Assembly (NCBI GenBank): GCA_020555605.1
Contig: JAJCJC010000012.1
Coordinates: forward strand, 1 to 64,000
DNA length: 64,000 nt
Source of the DNA: a bacterium 210917-SL.2.15
Lineage (GTDB): Bacteria; Bacillota; Clostridia; Oscillospirales; Oscillospiraceae
Direction of reading: 5' to 3'
Shown here: positions 17,232 through 25,723 of the stretch, one piece after another
Layout of the letters: every line of letters starts with the position of its first letter
How positions within the stretch are numbered: position 1 is the first letter of the stretch
Notes under the pieces: model-generated
The model's input: only the letters and a program-made list of their open reading frames with translations
Databases searched by the model: none
What the model was told of the DNA's origin: nothing
Position numbers and translations under genes: made by a program

Positions 17232-18224
17232 ATGAAAATGATCGTATATGCTGTCGAGGCGGCGGAGCGGCCGCTGCTGGAGCGATGGGGCAGGCAGTTC
17301 GGCTGGGAGCTGACGCTGCTGGCCGAAAAGCCGGAGCAAAGCAATGCGGCGCAGGCGGAGGGGATGGACGCGGTGAACGTGCTCTCGTCCACCTATATCA
17401 CGCCGGAGCTGCTGGATGCCTACTGTGCCGGCGGCGTAAAAATGGTGGTCAGCCGTACGGTGGGGGTAGAGCACATCGATGTAGCCTATGCCAACGCCAT
17501 CGGCATCGCCGTGGGCAACGCTCCCTATTCGCCCTCCAGCGTAGCGGATTACGCGATTATGATGATGCTGATGGTATTGCGTCACATCAAGCCCATGCTG
17601 CTGCGCTATGCCGGACAGGATTATACGGCTCAGGGGTATCTTGGGCGTGAGCTGCCCAACTTGACGGTCGGCCTTGTGGGCCTGGGGCGCATCGGCGAAA
17701 CGGTGGCGCGCCATCTGCAGGGCTTCGGGTGCCGTGTCCTGGGCTGGAACCGCACGCCCAGAGAGGCGCTTTCCGGCCTTGTGGAAGCGGTGGAGTTGGA
17801 CGAGCTGCTTGCACGCAGCGACATTGTATCGCTGCACCTAGCTGCCTGCCCGGAAACGGAGCATTTTATTGACGCTGCCGCCATTGGAAAGATGAAAGAC
17901 GGTGCGGTGCTTATCAACACAGCCCGCGGCCCCTTGGTGGATAATAGCGCTCTGATCGACGCGCTGGAGTGCGGTAAGCTGTCCGGCGCGGGGCTGGATG
18001 TATTCGACGGCGACCGGCTGATCTATTACCGGGATTTTAAAAATCAGCTGATTGTACAACGGCAGATGGCGATACTCCGCGCCATGCCCAATGTGCTGAT
18101 GCTTCCGCACATGGCGTACTACACCGACCAGGCGGTGGAGGATATGGTGCGCAATTCCCTGGACGGCGCGGCGCGCTACCTGAAAGGAGAGGAGGATCCC
18201 TGGCTGATCGGGGAAAAGGTATGA
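17232..18224 (+). CDS. D-2-hydroxyacid dehydrogenase (D-lactate dehydrogenase / VanH-like)
   Basis: A 330-residue NAD-dependent dehydrogenase that interconverts 2-oxoacids and D-2-hydroxyacids, probably pyruvate and D-lactate. The nucleotide fold has GLGRIGETVARHL (near residue 153), the substrate Arg is in NTARGPLVD (near 233), and the general-acid His is in LPHMAYYT (near 295). The overall pattern, including the TVGVEHIDVAYANAIGIAV segment and the FKNQ region, resembles the VanH branch more than typical glycerate dehydrogenases. No vanA- or vanX-like gene is adjacent, so glycopeptide resistance is not implied. GGAGG lies 8 nt before the ATG. Confidence 0.85.
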   Translation: MKMIVYAVEAAERPLLERWGRQFGWELTLLAEKPEQSNAAQAEGMDAVNVLSSTYITPELLDAYCAGGVKMVVSRTVGVEHIDVAYANAIGIAVGNAPYSPSSVADYAIMMMLMVLRHIKPMLLRYAGQDYTAQGYLGRELPNLTVGLVGLGRIGETVARHLQGFGCRVLGWNRTPREALSGLVEAVELDELLARSDIVSLHLAACPETEHFIDAAAIGKMKDGAVLINTARGPLVDNSALIDALECGKLSGAGLDVFDGDRLIYYRDFKNQLIVQRQMAILRAMPNVLMLPHMAYYTDQAVEDMVRNSLDGAARYLKGEEDPWLIGEKV

Positions 18225-18450
18225 CAGGGCAGCAGATGAAACAAAGCGGGATGCTGCGCATCTTCGCATCGTATTATAAACCCCACTGGAAGCTTTTTGC
18301 GCTGGACCTGGTCTGCGCCCTGGTGATTTGCGTGATGCTGACCATCCGCTGGGAGCTGGCGCTGATCGTATTCACCGTGATTCCGCTGTTTGTGGCCTTT
18401 ACCGCCATTCAGCGCAAGCGCATGGCGGAGGCGTCCCGGGAAGTGTACAC
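18221..18450 (+). pseudogene. ABC exporter remnant with internal deletion
   Basis: The frame starts with the N-terminus of an ABC exporter membrane domain (MLRIFASYYKPHWKLFALDL) and jumps after CVML to a segment normally found about 120 residues later (TIRWELALIVFTVIPLFVAF). It then runs into sequence that is the reverse strand of a P-type ATPase, at about 18,450. The nucleotide-binding domain is absent. Its ATG overlaps the dehydrogenase stop, so it was once cotranscribed with that gene. Confidence 0.75.
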
Positions 18451-18916
18451 GATCCTTCTTCCGCCACGGTGCCGGCGTAGACCGATGCGCCGGGGCGCTT
18501 GGCCACAGGAATGGATTCGCCGGTCAGGGGAGCCTGATTGACCATAACCTCGCCTTCGGCCACAGTGCCGTCCAAGGGAATCAGGTTCCCCATATGGAGG
18601 CGCACCAGGTCGCCGGGGCGAATCTGATTCAGGGGAACCAGAACTTCGCCGTCGGGCGTTTTCAGCCAGACACGGCCACGTTCAGCGACATGCAGCGGGC
18701 CAGGTCATCCACGGATTTTTTGTGGATCCATTCTCCCAGTAGTTCGCCCAGCCGCAGCAGGAACATCACGGAATCGGCCCTGGAGAAGTCCATCCGCAGG
18801 ATGGAAACGGCGATGGAAAGACCGTCGGGCAGCTCCGCCTGCGCAAGGCTCATGCGTTTCTGGTCGACGCGGATACGGATACGGCTCCGGCACTCGTGGG
18901 CGATGACGTATCTCAT
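18450..18916 (-). pseudogene. Heavy-metal P-type ATPase remnant
   Basis: On the minus strand the start (MRYVIAHECRSRIRIRVDQKRMSLAQAE) is joined directly to a later membrane segment (LPDGLSIAVSILR through DDLARCMSLNV), then a one-base frameshift leads to WLKTPDGEVLVPLNQI and the actuator domain (QAPLTGESIPVAKRPG, GTVAEEG), where homology ends at the junction with the ABC remnant. The phosphorylation and ATP-binding domains are missing. It is non-functional. Confidence 0.75.
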
Positions 18917-19185
18917 ACCTTGGCGCCGGATTCCTCCGCAGCGTCTTCCATAACTTCCTCCCGGGCGGCGCACTGTTCGTTCAGTTCTTTGGCCTCAGCC
19001 AGGATATCGCCGGCATTTTCCCGCACGGTCGTCACCGTGTCCATCACGGTTTCCTTCATGCGCAGCACGGCGGCGGTGGTGTGAGTGTAGGCCTTTTTGG
19101 CATCCTTACTGGAGAGCAGTTTGATGCCAGCGGAGCCAAACAGTACGCCGCCTGCGAACAGAGCCAGATTTTTGTAGCAATTCAT
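18913..19185 (-). CDS. DUF6110 family small membrane-anchored protein
   Basis: A 90-residue protein with one N-terminal hydrophobic helix (residues 5-22, LALFAGGVLFGSAGIKLL) and an amphipathic, charged C-terminal part. This family commonly precedes heavy-metal P-type ATPases in Clostridia, as it did here: its TGA overlaps the ATG of the ATPase remnant. With the ATPase destroyed, the gene is an orphan. Function is unknown. Confidence 0.7.
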   Translation of the reverse strand: MNCYKNLALFAGGVLFGSAGIKLLSSKDAKKAYTHTTAAVLRMKETVMDTVTTVRENAGDILAEAKELNEQCAAREEVMEDAAEESGAKV

Positions 19186-19496
19186 AGCATAATAAGTACA
19201 TCCTGTTGTTTCATGTGATGTTATCTTTATTCGTGCTGATGGCCTGTAATCAGACATATGGCCATACGGAACATGGCAGCCAAGGCCCCAAATGCGTGGT
19301 GTTTCATACTTTCTCACCCCTTTTCCACCGCCAATGCAGGGTTTGCGCATTGCATTAGATAAAGCTAACAAAAAGGCACAAACTCTTTGTTAGTTGATAC
19401 TAACCATCCGTTAAAAGAAAACCGCCCTGCCGGCGGTTCTAATTTGCTACGTTACAATATAGCATTTTTTACCGCTGCCGTCCATTCCAATCAAAG

Positions 19497-19525
19497 GGGG
19501 CTGCGGAAAAATTTTCCGCAGCCCC
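19497..19525 (-). terminator. Terminator of the metNIQ operon
   Basis: A 14-bp perfect stem (GGGGCTGCGGAAAA and its complement) with a one-base spacer lies 27 bp beyond the metQ stop on the minus strand. The T-tract is weak, so efficiency is uncertain. Confidence 0.6.
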
Positions 19526-19551
19526 ACACAAATGGTTTGTGTATGAATTAC

Positions 19552-20403
19552 TTAGAACAGGGGAACGACCGCGCCGCCGTAGGTTTCTTCCATGTAGGTC
19601 CGGACTTCATCGCTGCACAGAGCGGCGTACAGGGCCTGAATGGCTTCGTCATTCTCGTGGCCTTCCTTGACAACCAGCACATTGGCATAAGCGGTGCCGG
19701 CTTCGCCTTCGCTGTCTTCAATGGCCAGCGCGTCGGCGACGTTCAGCCCGGCGTCAATGGCGTAGTTACCGTTGATCACGGCCATATCGACATCCTGCAG
19801 GCGCACCGGCAGCTGGTTGGCTTCCAGTTCAACGATATCGAGGTTCTTGGGATTTTCCACGATATCTGCCTTGGTTGCATTGATGCCGGCGCCTTCCTTC
19901 AGGGTGATCAGGCCTTCCTGCTGCAGCAGGAGCAGAGCGCGGGCTTCGTTGGTGGTGTCGTTGGGAACGGCGATCTGTGCGCCGTCAGCGAGATCGGTGA
20001 CCGCGTCGACTTTGCCGGCGTACAGGCCGAGGGGCTCATAGTGGACATTGCCGACGCTGACCAGATGCGTGCCGTCGCTCTCGTTGAAGCCGTTCATATA
20101 AGTGATGTGCTGGAAGTAGTTGGCGTCGAGAGAGCCGTCCTCCACAGCGGTGTTCGGCGTAACATAATCGTTGAACACGGTGATCTCCAAATCGATGTTC
20201 TGCTCAGCCAGGATGGGCTTCACGACCTCAAGGATCTCAGCGTGGGGCGCGGGGGTTGCACCGACCTTGAGAACAACGGGCTCTGCGCTGTTGTTATCGC
20301 TGCCGGTACTGGGGGTGTCATTGGTGTTGTTGCCGCAGGCGGACAGCAGGGCCAGGGACATAGCAGATGCCAGAGCAACTGCGGTGATCTTCTTCAGTTT
20401 CAT
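19552..20403 (-). CDS. metQ: MetQ/NlpA family substrate-binding lipoprotein
   Basis: A 283-residue lipoprotein: signal peptide with lipobox LLSAC (Cys at about residue 22), a Gly/Ser/Asn-rich linker, then the NlpA fold (VLKVGATPAPHAEILEVV). It captures methionine or related amino acids outside the membrane and delivers them to MetI/MetN. It is the last gene of the metN-metI-metQ operon. Confidence 0.92.
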   Translation of the reverse strand: MKLKKITAVALASAMSLALLSACGNNTNDTPSTGSDNNSAEPVVLKVGATPAPHAEILEVVKPILAEQNIDLEITVFNDYVTPNTAVEDGSLDANYFQHITYMNGFNESDGTHLVSVGNVHYEPLGLYAGKVDAVTDLADGAQIAVPNDTTNEARALLLLQQEGLITLKEGAGINATKADIVENPKNLDIVELEANQLPVRLQDVDMAVINGNYAIDAGLNVADALAIEDSEGEAGTAYANVLVVKEGHENDEAIQALYAALCSDEVRTYMEETYGGAVVPLF

Positions 20404-20470
20404 AATAAAATCTCCTTCGTTTTTTGAAATCTGTCATCCGGCCGTCAGCCGGGATGAAAGCGGGGAAAAG

Positions 20471-21217
20471 TCAATCCTGATGCTCCGCAGAATGGCCTTT
20501 GCGCTTTTTCTTTACGGAGGTCAGGCGGCGGTCCAGTGAGATTGAAAAATGCGTACCGATGGTTTGGAAAACCTGAACCAGAATGACCAGCACGATTACG
20601 GATACCCACAGAATGATAAACATGCGGCGCTGATAGCCCAAATTCAGGGCCATGGAACCCAGCCCGCCGCCGCCGATGGCGCCAGCCATGGCGCCGTAGC
20701 TGAGAATGGTGATGAAAGCGGTGGTAAAGCCGGTGATCAGCGAAGGCAGGCTTTCCGGAAGCATGACTTTCCAGATGATCTGGAACGGCGAGCAACCCAT
20801 GGCTTGGGCCGCTTCTACAACGCCTTTGTCGATCTCGCGCAGCGAGGCTTCCACCAGACGTGCCACAAAGGGAAAAGCTGCGACGATCAAGGGAATAATT
20901 GTGGCGACCGTGCCGATGCTGGTGCCGAGCACCAAGCGGGAGAGCGGGATGACCAAGACCATCAGGATCAGGAACGGCACGCTACGCAGCAGATTGATAA
21001 TAACATTGAGTATGTTCATCAGAGATTTGGGAAGGGGGAGGATGCCGTTTTTCTCGCCCACCACTACAAGAACGCCCAGGGGAAGGCCAATGATGTAAGC
21101 GAACAGGGTGGAAAGAACGGTGACATAAATTGTTTCCCAGATGGCAAACAACAGACCGTCCTCGGTCAGGAGCAGGAGACGCTGCACTTCCGGGTTTTGC
21201 AGAAGATCAGACAGCAT
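20471..21217 (-). CDS. metI: Methionine ABC transporter permease
   Basis: A 248-residue permease with about five helices and the EAA coupling loop (VVEAAQAMGCSPFQIIWKVMLPES, near residues 137-160) that contacts MetN. The C-terminal tail (SLDRRLTSVKKKRKGHSAEHQD) is longer and more basic than usual. The start overlaps the metN stop by 11 bp. Confidence 0.93.
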   Translation of the reverse strand: MLSDLLQNPEVQRLLLLTEDGLLFAIWETIYVTVLSTLFAYIIGLPLGVLVVVGEKNGILPLPKSLMNILNVIINLLRSVPFLILMVLVIPLSRLVLGTSIGTVATIIPLIVAAFPFVARLVEASLREIDKGVVEAAQAMGCSPFQIIWKVMLPESLPSLITGFTTAFITILSYGAMAGAIGGGGLGSMALNLGYQRRMFIILWVSVIVLVILVQVFQTIGTHFSISLDRRLTSVKKKRKGHSAEHQD

Positions 21218-22214
21218 AGTCCGGCACCTCCTCTGCGCTCACGCCGTCACGGCTGCGGATATAAGACAGCGCCCGGCTGTAATCGATGCTGCTGTCGGGC
21301 AGCCCCAGGAGCATATACCCGAAGGCCTGACCGTTAACGTTTTTGGTTTCTGCACCGAGAATATTGGCTTTGACGCCGCAGTCGATGGCCAGTGAAGCGA
21401 TCAACGGTTCATAAGAAGTACCGCCGTTGAACACGACGCGGAGCACGCGGTTGGATTTCAGCTGTGCTGGGTGCACATCGCTGTTGGGGAATACCAGGCG
21501 TTTTGCAGTTTCGGTTTTGGGGTTGGCGAAGATTTCCTTCACGCTGCCTTCTTCTACCACAAGGCCGTGATCCAGAATCGCCACATGGGAGCAGATCTCT
21601 TCGATCACGCTCATCTGATGGGTGATAATAATGGCGGTGATACCGAGGCGTTTGTTGATGTCGGAAATCAGCTGCAAAATCGCGTGGGTTGTGTTGGGGT
21701 CCAGAGCGGATGTGGCTTCGTCGCACAGCAGCACCTTGGGATCGGTAGCCAAGGCGCGGGCGATGGCCACACGCTGCTTCTGTCCGCCGGAGAGCTGTGC
21801 CGGATAAGCGTTGGCCTTGTCCGGAAGACCCACCAACTCCAGCAGTTCCATGGCGCGTTTGGCGGCGTCCGCCTTGCGCACGCCGGAAATCTCCATGGGG
21901 AAACACACGTTTTTCAGGCAGGTGCGCTGCATGAGCAGGTTGAATTGCTGAAAAATCATGGTGATGCTGCGTCGCTGGGCGCGCAGCTGCGCTTCATTCA
22001 TGGTACACAAGTTCTGTCCGTTGATGAGCACCTCGCCCTCGGTGGGACGCTCAAGCATGTTGATGCAGCGCACCAGAGTGGATTTTCCGGCGCCGCTCAT
22101 ACCGATAATGCCGTAAATCTCGCCGTCAGGAATCTGCAGGTTCACGTCCTTCAGGGCCTGAAAATCGCCGTCGTTTGTTTGGAATACTTTGGATATGTGT
22201 TTTAGTTCGACCAC
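21207..22214 (-). CDS. metN: Methionine ABC transporter ATP-binding protein
   Basis: A 335-residue ATPase subunit with Walker A (GMSGAGKST), signature LSGGQKQRVAIARAL, Walker B (LLCDEATSALD) and a C-terminal NIL domain (about residues 255-330) that senses intracellular methionine and blocks transport. The GTG at 22214 is chosen because AAGGAGG lies 8 nt upstream; a longer ORF reading to 22385 crosses the leader peptide region. Confidence 0.93.
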   Translation of the reverse strand: MVELKHISKVFQTNDGDFQALKDVNLQIPDGEIYGIIGMSGAGKSTLVRCINMLERPTEGEVLINGQNLCTMNEAQLRAQRRSITMIFQQFNLLMQRTCLKNVCFPMEISGVRKADAAKRAMELLELVGLPDKANAYPAQLSGGQKQRVAIARALATDPKVLLCDEATSALDPNTTHAILQLISDINKRLGITAIIITHQMSVIEEICSHVAILDHGLVVEEGSVKEIFANPKTETAKRLVFPNSDVHPAQLKSNRVLRVVFNGGTSYEPLIASLAIDCGVKANILGAETKNVNGQAFGYMLLGLPDSSIDYSRALSYIRSRDGVSAEEVPDYAV

Positions 22215-22260
22215 AAATCGAGCCTCCTTTTCTTTCGTTTCATGCATGGAAAGTAAAGGG

Positions 22261-22305
22261 TCACATTCGTTCGTGGCTTGGTGAGAGCCGGGTGCGAATA
22301 CCCAT
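22261..22305 (-). CDS. Possible 14-residue leader peptide of metN
   Basis: Between the promoter and metN, AAGGAG stands 9 nt before an ATG that opens a short frame: MGIRTRLSPSHERM followed by TGA. It ends 46 nt before the metN start. It contains two Arg codons in its first five residues and ends on Met. I see no S-box or T-box fold in the leader, so a translated leader peptide is a plausible regulator; this is inference. Confidence 0.5.
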   Translation of the reverse strand: MGIRTRLSPSHERM

Positions 22306-22397
22306 AATGTCCCACTCCTTTTCTGTTCTGCCGGCGCGACTGGCCCGCAGTTTATTTGATATGCCGATGCAAAAACAACCAGCATATACAGCTTTCT

Positions 22398-22426
22398 ATT
22401 CTATGCCAAAATGATTTTCTTGTCAA
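22398..22426 (-). promoter_or_regulatory. Promoter of metNIQ
   Basis: TTGACA (22426-22421), 17 nt and TAGAAT (22403-22398) on the minus strand, giving a leader of roughly 175 nt before metN. Confidence 0.8.
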
Positions 22427-22469
22427 TGTAACGGCAGTGTAAATTGCCTGAAAAGTTGTGGTTGGGCCG

Positions 22470-22498
22470 TTGACTTTAATAATAAAAAGTGTTACAGT
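22470..22498 (+). promoter_or_regulatory. Promoter of aroF-tyrA
   Basis: TTGACT (22470-22475), 17 nt and TACAGT (22493-22498) on the plus strand, divergent from the metNIQ promoter. The leader is about 115 nt. Confidence 0.65.
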
Positions 22499-22584
22499 AT
22501 GGTGTATTAAAGAAATCTTTTGCCATATACCAGAAAGCATATGTAAAAAATAGGTTATTGTGAGTATACACGCAGGAAGGAACA

Positions 22585-22632
22585 ATGTCAAGTTTAAATT
22601 TGGAAAGGGGTAAAACAGCATGGTTGTTGTGA
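22585..22632 (+). CDS. Possible 15-residue upstream peptide overlapping the aroF start
   Basis: GGAAGG lies 4 nt before ATG at 22585, which opens MSSLNLERGKTAWLL and stops at TGA inside the first codons of the DAHP synthase gene. The frame contains the synthase's own ribosome-binding site (GGAAAGGGG). It could couple translation to the downstream start or be chance; one Trp codon is too little to argue for attenuation. Confidence 0.3.
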   Translation: MSSLNLERGKTAWLL

Positions 22633-23633
22633 TGAAAAGCACTGCCACACAGGAGGACATCGAAGGCGTAAAAAAGGAAATGGAAACCTATGGGCTGAAT
22701 ATGATGGTCAGCCATGGTGACGATTATACGATTTTGGGCGCGGAGGGAAATGCCGCCGCAGTGGATCAGGAAAAGATCTCTTTGCTCAGCGGCGTGGAAC
22801 GGGTCATGCGGGTGTCGGAGCCGTATAAAATGGCTAACCGGAAATACCACCCGCAGAATACGGAAATCGATGTGGGCGGCGTGAAGATCGGCGGCAAAAA
22901 GCTCGGTGTCATCGCCGGTCCCTGCAGCGTGGAAAGCGAGGAGCAGATTGCCGGCATTGCCCGAGCGGTTAAAGCCTCCGGTGCCTGCGCCCTGCGGGGC
23001 GGGGCCTACAAACCCCGCACGTCCCCCTATGCCTTCCAGGGGCTCAAGCAGAACGGCATCAAGCTCCTGGAGCACGCCCGCGCGGCTACCGGCATGCCCA
23101 TTGTCACGGAGATCATGTCCACCGATAATATTGAAATGTTTGAGATGTGTGTGGACGTGATCCAGGTAGGTGCCCGCAATATGCAGAACTTTGACCTGCT
23201 CAGACAACTGGGAAAGACGACCAAGCCAATTCTGCTCAAGCGTGGTCTGGCCAATACCATTGAAGAATGGCTGATGAGCGCGGAATATATCATGGCCGCG
23301 GGCAATCCCAACGTCATCCTCTGTGAGCGTGGCATCCGCACCTATGAAACTTATACCCGTAATACGCTGGATCTGAGCGCGGTGCTGGCGGTTAAGCAGC
23401 AGTCGCACCTGCCGGTGATCGTAGACCCCTCCCACGCCACGGGGAAGGCGTGGATGGTGCCGGCCATGGCAAAGGCGGCCATTGCCGCCGGAGCCGACGG
23501 CTTGATCATTGAGGTACATAACGATCCGCCCCATGCGCTGTGTGACGGCGCACAGTCCATTCTTCCCTCGGATTTTGACACGCTGATGCAGGAGCTGCGG
23601 CCCCTGGCGCAGTGCTTGGGTCGTGAACTCTGA
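22620..23633 (+). CDS. aroF: 3-deoxy-7-phosphoheptulonate synthase (DAHP synthase, type I-beta)
   Basis: A 337-residue enzyme joining phosphoenolpyruvate and erythrose 4-phosphate, the entry to the shikimate pathway. The first 70 residues are the ferredoxin-like regulatory domain of this class; the barrel follows with GPCSVES, RGGAYKPRTSPYAFQG, LLKRG and DPSHATGK, covering substrate and metal sites. It overlaps tyrA by one base, so flux into aromatic acids and tyrosine synthesis are expressed together. Confidence 0.93.
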   Translation: MVVVMKSTATQEDIEGVKKEMETYGLNMMVSHGDDYTILGAEGNAAAVDQEKISLLSGVERVMRVSEPYKMANRKYHPQNTEIDVGGVKIGGKKLGVIAGPCSVESEEQIAGIARAVKASGACALRGGAYKPRTSPYAFQGLKQNGIKLLEHARAATGMPIVTEIMSTDNIEMFEMCVDVIQVGARNMQNFDLLRQLGKTTKPILLKRGLANTIEEWLMSAEYIMAAGNPNVILCERGIRTYETYTRNTLDLSAVLAVKQQSHLPVIVDPSHATGKAWMVPAMAKAAIAAGADGLIIEVHNDPPHALCDGAQSILPSDFDTLMQELRPLAQCLGREL

Positions 23634-24481
23634 TGGCGGAGAAAAAGACGGCTCTGGTGGTGGGGCTTGGATTGATCGGCGGCAGTGTCGCCATGGCGCT
23701 GCGGGGGTTTGAAGATTACCGGGTAGTGGGGACGGACTGCAGAGCCCAAACCCGTTCGTATGCTGCGGCCCATGGCGTATGCGACGAGGTAGCAGAGCGG
23801 ACAGAGGACGTGCTGGGGCAGGCGGATGTGGTTTTGTTTGCCATGCATCCCCGCGGTATTGCGCAGCAGCTTGAGATGTTTCGGAATGATTTCAAGCCCG
23901 GCGCAGTCGTCACCGATGTGGGAGGCATCAAGGGCGCGATCATGGAAGCGGCGCAGTGCCTGCCGGACACAGTGGATTTCATCGGCTGCCACCCCATGGC
24001 GGGCAAAGAAACCTCCGGTGTGGAAAACGCGGAAAAAGAGCTGTTTCAAAACGCCCATTTTATCTTGACGCCTGGGCCGCGCAGCGTGCAGGAGCATGTG
24101 GATCTGCTGCAGCGGATGGGAAAGTATATGGGCTTCCGGGATGTTGTGATCACCACGCCGGAAGAGCATGACGCCATTATTGCCTACACCAGCCAGCTGA
24201 TGCATATCATCGCCGTGGCCACCTGCGACGATGAAGATCTGTTCCGCTGCAAGGGCTTTGAGGGCGGTTCCTTCCGGGGATGCACCCGGGTGGCGGCGAT
24301 GGATGTGCCGCTGTGGACGGAACTGTTCACCATGAATTCTCCGGCGTTGTGCCGCTGTATCCGCGCGCTGGAGGATAACCTTCGCTCGTATCGGGAGGTG
24401 CTGGAGCGGGGCGATCAGGAACGGTTGATGGAGAAACTGGCAGATTCCGCTCAGCGAAAGCGAAAAATGAATCTGGAATGA
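23633..24481 (+). CDS. tyrA: Prephenate dehydrogenase
   Basis: A 282-residue NAD(P)-dependent enzyme that converts prephenate to 4-hydroxyphenylpyruvate for tyrosine. The Rossmann motif GLGLIGGSVAMAL is near residues 12-24, and GCHPMAGKETSG with its catalytic His near residue 121. There is no ACT or chorismate mutase domain. Start TGATGG overlaps the aroF stop. Confidence 0.92.
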   Translation: MAEKKTALVVGLGLIGGSVAMALRGFEDYRVVGTDCRAQTRSYAAAHGVCDEVAERTEDVLGQADVVLFAMHPRGIAQQLEMFRNDFKPGAVVTDVGGIKGAIMEAAQCLPDTVDFIGCHPMAGKETSGVENAEKELFQNAHFILTPGPRSVQEHVDLLQRMGKYMGFRDVVITTPEEHDAIIAYTSQLMHIIAVATCDDEDLFRCKGFEGGSFRGCTRVAAMDVPLWTELFTMNSPALCRCIRALEDNLRSYREVLERGDQERLMEKLADSAQRKRKMNLE

Positions 24482-24488
24482 CGGTGAA

Positions 24489-24540
24489 AACGCCCCCGGC
24501 GGCCAGGGAAAGCCCTGCCTGTCAGGGGCGTTCTATGTTT
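24489..24540 (+). terminator. Probable terminator after tyrA
   Basis: AACGCCCC and GGGGCGTT pair at the base with an inner CAGGG/CCCTG hairpin, followed by CTATGTTT. The structure is branched and the T-tract weak. Confidence 0.5.
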
Positions 24541-24557
24541 ATCGTGGGAGAAAAATT

Positions 24558-24599
24558 TACAATTTATCGGTTGTATTGGGGGATAAAACGCGCTACAAT
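24558..24599 (+). promoter_or_regulatory. Promoter and dyad of the TetR-type gene
   Basis: TTGTAT (24571-24576), 17 nt and TACAAT (24594-24599) form the promoter. A dyad TACAA-N8-TTGTA (24558-24575) overlaps the -35 box and is a candidate operator for the regulator itself. Confidence 0.55.
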
Positions 24600-24656
24600 A
24601 AAAAACTAATCGAAATAGCATCATGATTTTAAATCAGAAAAAAGGGGAGGGGAAAT

Positions 24657-25238
24657 ATGGCGAACGCGACAAAACATGCGCTGGCCGGTGCTCTATTGGA
24701 GTTGTTGAATACAACGACCTTGGATAATATCACGGTCAAAGACATTGTGGAACGCGCTCAGGTCAGCCGTCAAACGTTTTACTATCACTTCGGTGATGTG
24801 TATCAGCTGCTGGATTGGACTTTTCAGTGTGCGATCCGGGAACTGGGCGAAATGCGTGAGGAAAACTGGCGTGACCGGCTGTTGATGGCAGTAGAGTTTT
24901 TGCGCGCAAACCGGGCTTTGGCCATGAATGTGTACCATTCCCTTGGTATGGAACATTTGGCGCGGGGGCTGGAGGCCGCTGTCCGCGATCTTTTGACTGT
25001 GGCGCCGGAGGATGCCATGAAGTGGCTGCCGACCGATCCGGAGGATCAGGAATTTTTACTCTCGTTTTTCAGCTACGGTGTGATGGGAATTATTATACGC
25101 TGGCTTGACGACGGCATGCCTGAGAAATTGGATCATATGATCAATGAGATCTATGCGCTGACGCACCACGGAGAAGGGGCCCCGCTGCTACCAGAGCCTT
25201 CCCGCGGGACGCGCAGGGACGGAGAGGAGAAGAAATGA
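24657..25238 (+). CDS. TetR/AcrR-family transcriptional regulator
   Basis: A 193-residue regulator. The N-terminal HTH (ITVKDIVERAQVSRQTFYYHFGDVYQLLDW, residues 24-55) is followed by a helical ligand domain of the TetR_C_8/DhaS-like type. It overlaps the flavoprotein gene by 4 bp, which is therefore the likely target together with the gene itself. Confidence 0.88.
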   Translation: MANATKHALAGALLELLNTTTLDNITVKDIVERAQVSRQTFYYHFGDVYQLLDWTFQCAIRELGEMREENWRDRLLMAVEFLRANRALAMNVYHSLGMEHLARGLEAAVRDLLTVAPEDAMKWLPTDPEDQEFLLSFFSYGVMGIIIRWLDDGMPEKLDHMINEIYALTHHGEGAPLLPEPSRGTRRDGEEKK

Positions 25239-25699
25239 TGCGCAGAAAAGAACATGAACGGGACGAGGCATTTGCCTGGGATGTGCTGGACAAGGCGCCG
25301 TATGCGGTGCTGGCCATGGCCGATAAGGAGGGCACGCCCTATTGTGTGCCGGTGTCTCCCGCGCGGGACGGCCGCAGCATCTATCTGCACAGCGCCCGTG
25401 TGGGGGAGAAAATGACTCTTTTGAAGAGTAACCCCAAAGTGGCGCTGACTGCTGTGTCCTATTATAAAACCGTTTCGGCAGAGTATAATATGAGTTATGC
25501 TTCAGCGGTTCTGCGGGGCCGCGCCTGCATTGTGGAGAATGAGGCGGAGCGGCTTCTGGCCCTGCGCCGCATCAGTGAAAAATACTCTGCTGCAGATCTG
25601 GATAAATTTGACGCTATGGTAGAAAAATATGCCAAGGCCGCCCATATCATCCGCATTGATGTGGAGGAGATTACGGGAAAGGAAGCCCGGAACGGCTGA
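25235..25699 (+). CDS. Pyridoxamine 5'-phosphate oxidase-fold flavoprotein (NimA-like)
   Basis: A 154-residue split-barrel flavin-binding protein. VLAMADKEGTPYCVPVS and YLHSARVGEKMTLLKSNPKVAL match the FMN-binding strands of the family that includes NimA nitroimidazole reductase homologues. Whether it reduces drugs is unknown. It is translationally coupled to the TetR gene upstream. Confidence 0.85.
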   Translation: MMRRKEHERDEAFAWDVLDKAPYAVLAMADKEGTPYCVPVSPARDGRSIYLHSARVGEKMTLLKSNPKVALTAVSYYKTVSAEYNMSYASAVLRGRACIVENEAERLLALRRISEKYSAADLDKFDAMVEKYAKAAHIIRIDVEEITGKEARNG

Positions 25700-25723
25700 A
25701 GGCTCCGGAAAGGAAACAACGCG

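Noticed and set aside
17232..19185. Glycopeptide-resistance (vanHAX) cluster
   Set aside because: Only the dehydrogenase is present; what follows is ABC and P-type ATPase debris.
18450..19185. Ferrosome-type (fez) iron-storage locus
   Set aside because: A small membrane protein before a P1B-type ATPase fits loosely, but the ATPase is destroyed and I cannot confirm the family of the small protein.
22215..22430. SAM riboswitch upstream of metN
   Set aside because: The leader lacks the S-box core pattern and a following terminator; a leader peptide explains it better.
22505..22632. Trp attenuator before the DAHP synthase gene
   Set aside because: The upstream peptide has a single Trp codon and no terminator/antiterminator pair is visible.
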